The notes under the pieces are model-generated. The model was given only the letters and a program-made list of their open reading frames with translations, did no database searches and was not told the DNA's origin. This document shows, in pieces, positions 7,972 through 14,521 of a stretch of 20,192 bases of DNA. Positions within the stretch are counted from its first letter, which is position 1; each line of letters starts with the position of its first letter. This DNA is from an uncultured Oscillospiraceae bacterium. Its GTDB lineage: Bacteria; Bacillota; Clostridia; Oscillospirales; Oscillospiraceae. Made by a program: the position numbers and the translations under genes. The stretch lies in NCBI GenBank assembly GCA_905205085.1, contig CAJLCG010000034.1, forward strand, positions 1 through 20,192. The letters run 5' to 3'.

Positions 7972-8023
7972 GTGCAAACTCCTCCAAAGTCCAATCGGCC
8001 GGATTTTCCAGACATAAAAAAGC

Positions 8024-8064
8024 AAACAGCGGCCGTCCGGATCTTCCCTGACCAGCCGCTGTTT
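8024..8064 (-). terminator. Terminator of the regulator-lepA-glyoxalase unit
   Basis: Arms 8024-8033 (AAACAGCGGC) and 8055-8064 pair over 10 bp, and a short GTC/GAC pairing lies inside the 21-nt loop. On the minus strand the stem is followed by GCTTTTTT. It begins 12 nt after the stop of the glyoxalase-like gene. It also marks the boundary between housekeeping genes and the catabolic module. Confidence 0.8.
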
Positions 8065-8076
8065 TTCTCTGTTGCC

Positions 8077-8445
8077 TTAATCTTTCTCCGGCACGATCTC
8101 GATCCAATAGCCGTCGGGATCCGAGATAAAGTAGATCCCCATGGCCGGGTTTTCAAAGCAGATACAGCCCATGTCCTGGTGCTTCTGGTGCAGCTGCTCG
8201 TACTCATCGGTGTGGAAGGCCAGGTGGAACTCGCACTCGCCCAGGTTGTAGGGCTCCTTGCGGTCCCGCAGCCAGGTCAGCTCCAGCTGAAACTCGGTGA
8301 GGCCATCCCCCAGGTACACCAGACGGAAGGAGCCGTCCTCGGCGTCCTTCACCCGTACGGGCTCCAGGCCCAGGGCTTTTTTGTAGAAGTCCAGGCTCTT
8401 GTCCAGATCCAGGACGTTAAAATTGAAGTGGTTGAATTTGATCAT
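8077..8445 (-). CDS. Glyoxalase-fold (VOC superfamily) protein, lactoylglutathione lyase-like
   Basis: The 122-residue protein has the two beta-alpha-beta-beta-beta modules of the vicinal-oxygen-chelate fold. Candidate metal ligands in the usual order are His in FNHFNFNV near the N-terminus, Glu in FQLELTWL, His in FHLAFHTDE and Glu in YWIEIVPE. This fits a glyoxalase I-like lyase, which handles methylglyoxal-derived adducts, although many VOC members have other substrates. The ATG at 8445 has AAGGAG 6 nt upstream. A longer frame to 8466 would overlap the lepA end and lacks that spacing. Only 10 nt separate it from the lepA stop, so it is probably translationally coupled to lepA. Confidence 0.85.
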   Translation of the reverse strand: MIKFNHFNFNVLDLDKSLDFYKKALGLEPVRVKDAEDGSFRLVYLGDGLTEFQLELTWLRDRKEPYNLGECEFHLAFHTDEYEQLHQKHQDMGCICFENPAMGIYFISDPDGYWIEIVPEKD

Positions 8446-8455
8446 GGGTTTCTCC

Positions 8456-10264
8456 TTACTCCTCATCCAGCTTGAGAACTGCCATAAACGCCTCGGTGGG
8501 CATCTGAACTGTACCGAGGCTTCTCATCTTTTTCTTGCCTTCCTTCTGCTTCTCCAGCAGCTTCTTCTTTCGGGTGATATCGCCGCCGTAGCACTTGGCC
8601 AGCACGTCCTTGCGCATGGCCTTGACCGTCTCACGGGCGATGATCTTACCACCGATGGCCGCCTGGATGGGTACCTCAAAGAGCTGACGGGGGATGTTCT
8701 CCTTGAGCTTCTCGCAGATCTTCCGGGCCCGGCCGTAGGCCTTATCCTTGTGGGCAATGAAGCTCAGGGCGTCCACCTGGTCCCCGTTGAGAAGCAGGTC
8801 CACCTTCACCAGCTGGCTGGGCTGGTAGCCCTCCAGCTCGTAGTCCAGGCTGGCGTAGCCCTTGGTGCGGGCCTTCAGAGCGTCAAAGAAATCGTAGATG
8901 ATTTCGCCCAGAGGCATGGAGTAGTGCAGCTCCACCAGGTTGGTGTCCAGGTACTGCATGTCCTTAAAAATGCCCCGGCGGTCCTGACACATGGGCATGA
9001 TATTGCCCACATAGTCGGGGGGCGCAATGATGGACACCTTGGCGTAGGGCTCCCGGGCCTCAGTGATCAGGCCGGGATCGGGGTAGTTATGGGGGTTATC
9101 TACCTTCACGGTAGTCCCATCCGTTTTATCTACCTCGTAAATTACAGAGGGTAGTGTGGTGACCAGGTCCAGATCGAACTCTCGCTCCAGACGCTCCTGG
9201 ATGATCTCCATATGGAGCATACCAAGGAAACCGCAGCGGAAGCCAAAGCCCAGGGCAATGGAGGACTCGGGCTCGAAGGACAGGGAGGCGTCGTTGAGCT
9301 GGAGCTTCTCCAGGGCGTCCCGCAGGTCGGGGTACTTGGAGCCGTCCTGGGTATAGATACCGCAGTAGACCATGGCCTGGGCGGGGCGGTAGCCGGGCAG
9401 CGCCTCAGCGGCAGGGCTCTCCACTCCGGTGATGGTATCGCCCACCCGGGTGTCCTTCACGTTCTTGATGGAGGCGGTAAACCAGCCTACCTCGCCGGCG
9501 GTGAGCTCCGGGCAGGAGTCCATGCCCAGGGGACGGAGATAGCCGCAGTCCAGCACCTGGTAGGAGGCGCCGGAGGCCATCATCTTCACATTCATCCCCT
9601 TCTTCAGGGTACCCTCCATCACACGGAAGTAAACGATAACGCCCACATAGGGGTCGTACTGGCTGTCAAAGACCAGGGCCTTCAGAGGGGCGCTGGGGTC
9701 GCCGGTGGGGGCGGGCACGTTCTGCACGATGTCCTCCAGCACGGCGGGAATGTTGACGCCCATTTTGGCGGAGATCTCCGGGGCCTCCATGGCGGGGAGA
9801 CCGATGATGGCCTCCACCTCCTCCTTGGCCTTCTGAGGATTGGCGGCGGGCAGGTCGATCTTATTGAACACGGGCAGGATCTCCAGGTCGTGCTCCAGGG
9901 CCAGATAGGTGTTGGCCAGGGTCTGGGCCTCTACGCCCTGGGTGGCGTCCACCACCAGCACCGCACCCTCACAGGCGGCCAGAGATCGGGACACCTCGTA
10001 GTTGAAGTCCACATGGCCCGGGGTGTCGATGAGGTTGAGGTGGTAGGTCTCCCCATCCTGGGCCTGGTACTCCAGACGGACAGCACGGGCTTTGATGGTA
10101 ATGCCGCGCTCCTTCTCCAGGTCCATGTTGTCCAGCAGCTGGGACTCCATCTGCCGCTCTGTCACCGCATGACACTGCTCAATGAGACGGTCGGACAGGG
10201 TAGACTTTCCGTGATCGATATGGGCAATGATAGAAAAATTGCGAATTTTGGATTGATCGGTCAT
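8456..10264 (-). CDS. lepA: Elongation factor 4 (ribosome back-translocating GTPase LepA)
   Basis: The 602-residue translational GTPase has the usual length. The P-loop AHIDHGKS is at residues 14-21, DTPGH at 80-84 and NKID at 134-137. The characteristic C-terminal domain contains [23 protein letters not shown]4 acts on stalled or mis-translocated ribosomes in the cytoplasm. The ATG at 10264 is preceded by GGAGGG at 5 nt. It follows the XRE regulator gene by 45 nt with no terminator between, and overlaps the control region of the glyoxalase gene downstream. Confidence 0.98.
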   Translation of the reverse strand: MTDQSKIRNFSIIAHIDHGKSTLSDRLIEQCHAVTERQMESQLLDNMDLEKERGITIKARAVRLEYQAQDGETYHLNLIDTPGHVDFNYEVSRSLAACEGAVLVVDATQGVEAQTLANTYLALEHDLEILPVFNKIDLPAANPQKAKEEVEAIIGLPAMEAPEISAKMGVNIPAVLEDIVQNVPAPTGDPSAPLKALVFDSQYDPYVGVIVYFRVMEGTLKKGMNVKMMASGASYQVLDCGYLRPLGMDSCPELTAGEVGWFTASIKNVKDTRVGDTITGVESPAAEALPGYRPAQAMVYCGIYTQDGSKYPDLRDALEKLQLNDASLSFEPESSIALGFGFRCGFLGMLHMEIIQERLEREFDLDLVTTLPSVIYEVDKTDGTTVKVDNPHNYPDPGLITEAREPYAKVSIIAPPDYVGNIMPMCQDRRGIFKDMQYLDTNLVELHYSMPLGEIIYDFFDALKARTKGYASLDYELEGYQPSQLVKVDLLLNGDQVDALSFIAHKDKAYGRARKICEKLKENIPRQLFEVPIQAAIGGKIIARETVKAMRKDVLAKCYGGDITRKKKLLEKQKEGKKKMRSLGTVQMPTEAFMAVLKLDEE

Positions 10265-10309
10265 AGATACCCTCCAAAGATAAGATTCAGATTCATAAAC
10301 AGGGTCTGA

Positions 10310-11005
10310 TTATTTCTGCTCCCGTCCACCAAAGAGCTTGTTCATCCGCTCTCCGGAGTTGTGGATCAGCTGCAGCATCGACTGATAGAGCACCGGATAG
10401 TCCCGGGCCAGGGCGGCGTGATCCATCTCGGGCATCTTCCCCTTCTCCTTGGCATGCTGGGCCAGGGCATCCTCCAGCTCCACCCGGGACAGCTCCATGT
10501 CCGCCTGGGCCAGTCCGGTCTGGGCGTGCCGCTGAGAGACAGAGAAAAAGTCCGGGTTGTTGGCCGGGTTGGCGTGGTAGAGCTGGCGGTAGACGGAATA
10601 GACTGCCGAGGACAGGTAGTTGGAGGCGGCGCGGATGGCCTCCCGGTTCCCGGTCTTTCCCAGCAGGTCAAAGAGCATCCCCACCGAGTTTACCAGCAGC
10701 TTCTTGGACAGCAGGGCCAGCACGGAACCCCGCATGGAATTGTTTTTCTCCTCGCTGACGTCATAGAGCTCCTCCGCCCCGATGGTGGTGCCGTCCCGGG
10801 TCAGGGTGCGGCCCAGCAGGTAATCGGCGGACACTCCATAATAATCACAGGCCTTGACCACAAAGGACAGTCCGGGCTCCCGGATGCCGTTTTCATAGTG
10901 GGACATGAGGGCCTGAGAGATCCCCAGCTCCGCGGCGGCAGCGCGCTGGCTGACGCCTTTCTCCTGACGCAGCAGAGACAGGGTACGGGCAAATTCTGCG
11001 TTCAA
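10310..11005 (-). CDS. XRE-family transcriptional regulator
   Basis: Starting from a TTG at 11005, the 231-residue protein has an N-terminal helix-turn-helix domain at about residues 8-62 (SQRAAAAELGISQALMSHYENG and following). A mostly helical C-terminal region of unknown role follows, perhaps for dimerisation or sensing. I prefer the TTG at 11005 because AGAGGTG lies 6 nt upstream. The open frame extends to another TTG at 11074, but that lies only a few bases from the predicted transcription start and has no ribosome site. The gene is divergent from pta and directly upstream of lepA. It may control itself or pta through the palindrome at 11116-11127, which is inferred. Targets are unknown. 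Confidence 0.85.
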   Translation of the reverse strand: MNAEFARTLSLLRQEKGVSQRAAAAELGISQALMSHYENGIREPGLSFVVKACDYYGVSADYLLGRTLTRDGTTIGAEELYDVSEEKNNSMRGSVLALLSKKLLVNSVGMLFDLLGKTGNREAIRAASNYLSSAVYSVYRQLYHANPANNPDFFSVSQRHAQTGLAQADMELSRVELEDALAQHAKEKGKMPEMDHAALARDYPVLYQSMLQLIHNSGERMNKLFGGREQK

Positions 11006-11086
11006 ATCGTTCACCTCTATCCGAGTGGCCAGGTCGCCGGCCGCTCTCGCCCGGCGGCCACTCGTAAAAATCAATACACTTGGTAT

Positions 11087-11115
11087 AGTATAAACGACCC
11101 AATACCTTTCGTAAA
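11087..11115 (-). promoter_or_regulatory. Sigma-A type promoter of the XRE regulator-lepA unit
   Basis: On the minus strand, -35 TTTACG (11110-11115) and -10 TATACT (11087-11092) are exactly 17 nt apart. Transcription would start near 11080. An inverted repeat GGTAT-N15-ATACC overlaps the -10 region and spacer, which could allow autoregulation. Confidence 0.72.
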
Positions 11116-11127
11116 GAGAAATTTCTC
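11116..11127. promoter_or_regulatory. 12-bp perfect palindrome between divergent promoters
   Basis: GAGAAATTTCTC is an exact palindrome that touches the upstream edge of the -35 box of the XRE gene. It also lies about 63 bp upstream of the pta -35 box. This position suits an operator for the XRE protein or another dimeric regulator. Binding is not shown. Confidence 0.4.
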
Positions 11128-11189
11128 ATTTTCGTGGGTTTTTTTGTATTCTTTCCGGGAAATCCGGCAAAATGAAAGTGCAGTAACCC

Positions 11190-11218
11190 TTGCATTTTTC
11201 ACGGGAAAATGCTACCAT
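11190..11218 (+). promoter_or_regulatory. Sigma-A type promoter of pta
   Basis: TTGCAT (11190-11195) and TACCAT (11213-11218) are separated by 17 nt. Transcription would start near 11225 and give a leader of about 75 nt. No alternative promoter of similar quality was seen between the XRE gene and pta. Confidence 0.68.
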
Positions 11219-11232
11219 AGACCCAGAAAAGA

Positions 11233-11268
11233 GTGCAGCGAGGAGGGCTTTTTTTGGCTCCTCCGCAC
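11233..11268 (+). promoter_or_regulatory. Hairpin in the pta leader
   Basis: GTGC (11233-11236) and GAGGAG (11240-11245) pair with CTCCTC (11258-11263) and GCAC (11265-11268), interrupted by a small internal loop. The apical loop carries seven T. The left arm contains a Shine-Dalgarno-like GGAGG not followed by a reading frame. It lies 30-65 nt before the pta start and could affect message stability or translation. This is not a terminator, as no T-run follows the stem. Confidence 0.5.
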
Positions 11269-11299
11269 CCAAGTTTCTGTTTTGGAAGGAATGGTTCAC

Positions 11300-12280
11300 A
11301 TGTTCAAGAAACTCATCGACATTCTGAAGGCTCATCCCCGCAAGATCGTATTCACTGAGGGCACCGATCCCCGTATTCTGGAGGCCTCTGCCCGCCTGCT
11401 GTCCGGTACGTTCCTGACCCCCGTGCTCATCGGCAAGGAAGAGGACGTTCGTGCCGCCGCTGAGGATGCCGGCTTCAACATCCGCGGCGCCATCATCGTA
11501 GACCCCGAGACCTACGAGAACATGGACGCTATGGTTGCCAAGATGGTGGAGCTGCGCAAGGGCAAGATGACCGAGGAGGAGTGCCGCGCTGCTCTGAAGA
11601 AGGGCAACTACTTCGGCACCATGCTGGTGGCTATGGGCGAGGCCGACGCTCTGCTGGGCGGCGCTACCTACTCCACCGCCGACACCGTGCGTCCCGCTCT
11701 GCAGCTGGTCAAGACCAAGCCCGGCAACAAGATCGTCTCCTCCTGCTTCATCCTGGTTCGTCCTTCCGCCACCGGCGACAACGACGTGCTGGCCATGGGC
11801 GACTGCGCCATCAACATCAAGCCCAACGAGGACGAGCTGGTTGAGATCGCCGTGGAGACTGCCAAGTGCGCCAAGGTCTTCGGCATCGATCCCAAGGTCG
11901 CTTTCCTGAGCTACTCCACCTTCGGCTCCGGCAAGGGCGAGGACGTGGACAAGATGCGCAACGCCTGCGAGAAGGCTAAGGCTGCTATGCCTGAGATCCC
12001 CGTGGACGGCGAGCTGCAGTTTGACGCCGCTGTGTCTCCCCGCGTGGCTCACACCAAGTGCCCCGACTCCAAGGTGGCCGGCTACGCCAACACCTTCATC
12101 TTCCCCGACATCAACGCCGGCAACATCGGCTACAAGATCGCTCAGCGTCTGGGCTCCTTCGAGGCTTACGGCCCCATCCTGCTGGGCCTGAACGCTCCCA
12201 TCAACGACCTGAGCCGCGGCTGTAACGCCCAGGAAGTTTATTCTATGGCCATCATCACCGCCGCTCTGGCCGAGAACTAA
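11300..12280 (+). CDS. pta: Phosphate acetyltransferase (phosphotransacetylase)
   Basis: The 326-residue enzyme interconverts acetyl-CoA + phosphate and acetyl-phosphate + CoA, the first step from acetyl-CoA to acetate and ATP. The sequence has typical short-Pta features: IVFTEGTDPRILEA near the N-terminus, ALLGGATYSTADTVRPALQ mid-protein, SCFILVR, FGSGKGEDVDKM, ELQFDAAVSP, and NTFIFPDINAGNIGYK near the end. Length matches the single-domain class. The ATG at 11300 has AAGGA 9 nt upstream; an ATG three codons earlier abuts that site. The frame is open far upstream, but that part is antisense to the XRE gene. Codon choice is extremely biased (for example AAG, GGC, CTG, ATC), as in highly expressed genes. 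No ackA follows within the window. Confidence 0.97.
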   Translation: MFKKLIDILKAHPRKIVFTEGTDPRILEASARLLSGTFLTPVLIGKEEDVRAAAEDAGFNIRGAIIVDPETYENMDAMVAKMVELRKGKMTEEECRAALKKGNYFGTMLVAMGEADALLGGATYSTADTVRPALQLVKTKPGNKIVSSCFILVRPSATGDNDVLAMGDCAINIKPNEDELVEIAVETAKCAKVFGIDPKVAFLSYSTFGSGKGEDVDKMRNACEKAKAAMPEIPVDGELQFDAAVSPRVAHTKCPDSKVAGYANTFIFPDINAGNIGYKIAQRLGSFEAYGPILLGLNAPINDLSRGCNAQEVYSMAIITAALAEN

Positions 12281-12295
12281 TCTGTTCTTCAAAAA

Positions 12296-12315
12296 GGACC
12301 ACCTTCGGGTGGTCC
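12296..12315. terminator. Bidirectional terminator 1 between pta and the ACT gene
   Basis: A perfect 8-bp stem GGACCACC/GGTGGTCC with a stable TTCG loop is flanked by an A-run on the left and TTTCTTTTT on the right. It starts 16 nt after the pta stop and should end pta transcripts. On the minus strand the flanking A-run becomes a T-run, so it also backs up termination of the opposing operon. Confidence 0.9.
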
Positions 12316-12330
12316 TTTCTTTTTAGGCAT

Positions 12331-12362
12331 AAAAAATGACCGCCCGCAGGCGGTCATTTTTT
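12331..12362. terminator. Bidirectional terminator 2 between pta and the ACT gene
   Basis: Arms 12331-12344 and 12349-12362 form a perfect 14-bp stem (six A/T pairs plus TGACCGCC) around loop CGCA. A/T runs on both sides provide the U-tract in either direction. It lies 11 nt after the ACT gene stop and is the main terminator of the iorAB-paaK operon. Confidence 0.92.
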
Positions 12363-12372
12363 ATAGATTACT

Positions 12373-12807
12373 TTATACTCCAGCCATCTGGTCCTGATCC
12401 AGCACCTTGATGTCCCGCTGGGTCAGAGCCTGCTGCGCACCCTCCACATCCTGGACGCGGAAGATCATGTAGGCGGAATTGGCCTGCTTGCCGCCCAGGA
12501 AGGCGTACATGTACTCCACGTTGATCTTGGCGTTGGAGAGTACCTGGAGCACCCTGTTGAGGCCTCCGGGCACATCGGGAATGACGACGCCCACCACGGG
12601 GGTGATGGAGTGGACATAGCCCGCATCCTTCAGGACGGTAGTGGCCTTGTACACGTCGTTGACAATGATGCGCACAATACCGAACTCGCTGGTCTCAGCC
12701 AGGGACAGGGCCCGCAGGTCCACCTTGTTCTGGGCCAGCACACCGGTGAGGCCATACAGGGCTCCCGGCTTATTTTCCACAAAAATGGAGATCTGCTTGA
12801 TGCTCAT
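12373..12807 (-). CDS. Tandem ACT-domain protein
   Basis: The 144-residue protein consists of two ACT modules. The first begins at ISIFVENKPGALYGLTGVLA (about residues 5-70). The second begins at VVGVVIPDVPGGLNRVLQVL (about residues 75-140). ACT domains bind amino acids, and the PGAL/PGGL loops after strand 1 are the usual ligand-contact region. There is no attached enzyme, so it may be a free-standing amino-acid sensor. AGGAGGG lies 7 nt before the ATG at 12807, just 12 nt after paaK. Stand-alone ACT proteins commonly follow paaK-like ligases in anaerobes, which suggests control of arylacetate metabolism by aromatic or branched amino acids. Confidence 0.88.
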   Translation of the reverse strand: MSIKQISIFVENKPGALYGLTGVLAQNKVDLRALSLAETSEFGIVRIIVNDVYKATTVLKDAGYVHSITPVVGVVIPDVPGGLNRVLQVLSNAKINVEYMYAFLGGKQANSAYMIFRVQDVEGAQQALTQRDIKVLDQDQMAGV

Positions 12808-12819
12808 GGCAAACCCTCC

Positions 12820-14130
12820 TTAAATTTTCCGCTTGTCGATGACCCGGACCGCCTTGCCCTCGCTGCGGACAATGGACTTGGGGGCCACCAGAGTGACCTT
12901 GGCAGCCAGACCCAGCAGGGAGCGCAGGCCCTCCACCAGCTCCTTCTGCCGGCGGTCGATCTCGCCCAGGTTGTCGGTAAACATCTCGGGGGTCATCTCC
13001 ACCTGGATATCCAAAGTGTCGGTGGACTTGACGCGGTCCACGATGATCTGATAGTTGGCGGGATAGCCGTGGTTGAGGAGCACCGTCTCGATCTGAGAGG
13101 GGAAGACGTTGACGCCGCGGATGATAAGCATATCGTCGCTGCGGCCCATGGGCTTGCTCATCTTCACAAAGGTGCGCCCACAGGAGCATTTCCCGCGGTG
13201 GATCACGCCGATGTCCCGGGTGCGGTAGCGCAGCAGGGGGAAGGCCTGACGAGTAATGCAGGAGAAGACGATCTCACCCTGCTGGCCCTCAGGCAGAACC
13301 TCGCCGGTCTCGGGATCGATGATCTCAATGATAAAGTGGTCCTCATTGACGTGCATTCCGTTCTGCTCGGAGCACTCATAGGCCACGCCCGGCCCCATGA
13401 TCTCGGTCAGACCATAGATGTCATAGGCCTTGATACCCAGCTTCTCCTGGATGTCCTGACGCATCTCCTCACTCCAGGCCTCAGCACCAAAGATGCCCGC
13501 CTTCAGGGGAATGTCCTTGCCGGTGAGTCCCATCTCGTGGAGGGTCTCGCCAATAAAGGCGGCGTAGGAGGGGGTGCAGCACAGTACGGTAGAACCAAAG
13601 TCCCGGAGAATGGTAATCTGCCGCTGGGTGTTGCCGGAGGAGACGGGGATCACGGTGGCGCCCAGCTTGGTAGCGCCGCCGTGCAGTCCCAGACCGCCGG
13701 TAAACAGACCATAACCATAGGAGATATGGACCTTATCCTCCGCGGTGGCTCCCACGGCCACCAGCTGCCGGGCAACAATGTCATCCCAGATATCCAGGTC
13801 CTCCCGGGTGTAGCCCACCACGATCTGCTTTCCGGTGGTTCCGGAGGAGGCGTGCAGCCGCACTACATCCTTCATCGGAACGGCAAACAGCCCATAGGGA
13901 TACGTGTCCCGCAGGTCCTTCTTATAGGTAAAGGGCAGCTTGTGCAGGTCGTCCACCGACTTGATGTCCTCAGGGCTCACACCCTTCTCATCCATCAGCT
14001 TCTTATAATAAGGCACGTGGTCATAGGCATGGCGCACCTGCTTGACCAGGCGCTCATCCTGCCAGGCTCGAATCTGTTCCCGAGAGGCACATTCAATCTC
14101 GGGCTGATAATACCGTTCCAATGGATTCAT
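12820..14130 (-). CDS. paaK: Phenylacetate-CoA ligase family protein (aryl-acetate CoA ligase)
   Basis: The 436-residue adenylate-forming enzyme joins an arylacetate to CoA using ATP, or runs in reverse to gain ATP equivalents. The nucleotide-binding motif SSGTTG is at residues 95-100. The adenylate motif YGLTE lies near 240, and the C-terminal domain has MGRSDDMLIIRGVNVFPSQIE. Length is normal for PaaK. A Cys-rich patch (CSCG, near residue 316) might bind a metal. The only possible start is the ATG at 14130, because an in-frame TAG lies three codons upstream. Its ribosome site AGAGAGGA runs directly into the ATG, which is unusually tight. It lies downstream of iorAB, whose product is arylacetyl-CoA, so indoleacetate or phenylacetate is the likely substrate. 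Confidence 0.93.
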   Translation of the reverse strand: MNPLERYYQPEIECASREQIRAWQDERLVKQVRHAYDHVPYYKKLMDEKGVSPEDIKSVDDLHKLPFTYKKDLRDTYPYGLFAVPMKDVVRLHASSGTTGKQIVVGYTREDLDIWDDIVARQLVAVGATAEDKVHISYGYGLFTGGLGLHGGATKLGATVIPVSSGNTQRQITILRDFGSTVLCCTPSYAAFIGETLHEMGLTGKDIPLKAGIFGAEAWSEEMRQDIQEKLGIKAYDIYGLTEIMGPGVAYECSEQNGMHVNEDHFIIEIIDPETGEVLPEGQQGEIVFSCITRQAFPLLRYRTRDIGVIHRGKCSCGRTFVKMSKPMGRSDDMLIIRGVNVFPSQIETVLLNHGYPANYQIIVDRVKSTDTLDIQVEMTPEMFTDNLGEIDRRQKELVEGLRSLLGLAAKVTLVAPKSIVRSEGKAVRVIDKRKI

Positions 14131-14166
14131 TCCTCTCTATTTGTTTCAATGGGTTTCCCTGTTGCT

Positions 14167-14179
14167 CGGCACAATGCCG
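14167..14179 (-). other. Short hairpin between the small membrane gene and paaK
   Basis: CGGCA and TGCCG pair around a CAA loop. It lies in the 72-nt gap between the 59-residue gene and paaK. No T-run follows, so it is not a terminator. Its role is unknown. Confidence 0.3.
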
Positions 14180-14202
14180 ATATCAAACAGGAGCATCGGA
14201 GT

Positions 14203-14382
14203 TTAGTGCTTGCGACGGAGCAGTTCCAGAATCGCAATCAGGGCAAAGGAGAACAGGGCCGCACTACCGCCCAGCAAGAGCAGAAGAATCCCATCGGACA
14301 AATTGGTCACGACAGCGGCCCCCGCAACATATAGTCCAAACAGGCCCCACATGGCCAGCAGGGTTTCTAAAAATACTATCAT
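14203..14382 (-). CDS. Small two-helix membrane protein of unknown function (59 residues)
   Basis: The frame begins at an ATG at 14382 with a perfect AGGAGG 7 nt upstream (14390-14395) and ends at TAA. Two hydrophobic helices can be read: residues 3-26 (from VFLETLLAMWGLFGLYV to VV) and 31-53 (GILLLLLGGSAALFSFALIAI). A short NLSD loop separates them. The tail LLRRKH is basic and probably cytoplasmic. I recognise no family. It lies inside the iorB-paaK gap on the same strand, with a better ribosome site than paaK itself. It may be a transporter accessory, a membrane anchor for the operon's enzymes, or a small regulatory peptide. Overlapping frames in this stretch lack comparable start signals. 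Confidence 0.75.
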   Translation of the reverse strand: MIVFLETLLAMWGLFGLYVAGAAVVTNLSDGILLLLLGGSAALFSFALIAILELLRRKH

Positions 14383-14394
14383 AACATATCCTCC

Positions 14395-14444
14395 TGTCCT
14401 TTTGCGTGTCTCCTTCGTCTGTCCTTTTGCGTGTCTCCTTCGTC
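14395..14444. repeat. Tandem duplication of a 25-bp unit before the small membrane gene
   Basis: Two exact 25-bp copies occupy 14395-14419 and 14420-14444. On the minus strand each carries an AAGGAG Shine-Dalgarno-like core. The second copy in transcription order leads straight into the AGGAGG site of the small gene. It is a simple head-to-tail duplication without transposon features. Confidence 0.9.
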
Positions 14445-14460
14445 ATCCTCTCTATTCAAG

Positions 14461-14512
14461 GCAAAGCGAAGCTTTGCACAAAGTTCTTTGCCAAGCTTTC
14501 TTTCAAGAAAGC
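14461..14512 (-). repeat. Cluster of three short dyads after iorB
   Basis: Three inverted repeats follow one another: GCAAAGC/GCTTTGC (14461-14477), CAAAG/CTTTG (14479-14490) and GCTTTCT/AGAAAGC (14495-14512). They begin 10 nt after the iorB stop in the minus-strand reading and are not followed by a T-run. They may be a dispersed intergenic repeat, or a processing or stabilising structure at the end of the iorAB message. Confidence 0.5.
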
Positions 14513-14521
14513 GGGAAAGCG

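Noticed and set aside
7972..8023. Promoter for the sigma-54 activator gene
   Set aside because: Only a terminator T-run and no paired -35/-10 boxes were seen. The gene may depend on leakage through the terminator or on a promoter I cannot recognise.
10361..11299. Upstream extension of the pta frame by 313 codons
   Set aside because: The extension is antisense to the XRE gene and non-Pta-like. The Pta family starts at MFKKLIDIL, where a ribosome site is found.
11126..12292. 388-codon minus-strand frame opposite pta
   Set aside because: Shadow of the highly biased pta codons; pta has a promoter, ribosome site, terminator and a full family match.
12610..14334. 574-codon plus-strand frame over paaK and the ACT gene
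   Set aside because: Antisense shadow; it crosses two well-supported genes and has no recognisable domains.
14264..14446. 60-residue minus-strand frame overlapping the small membrane gene
   Set aside because: Its first part merely translates the 25-bp repeat, the rest is the out-of-frame membrane gene, and its ribosome site touches the ATG. The overlapping 59-residue frame is far better supported.
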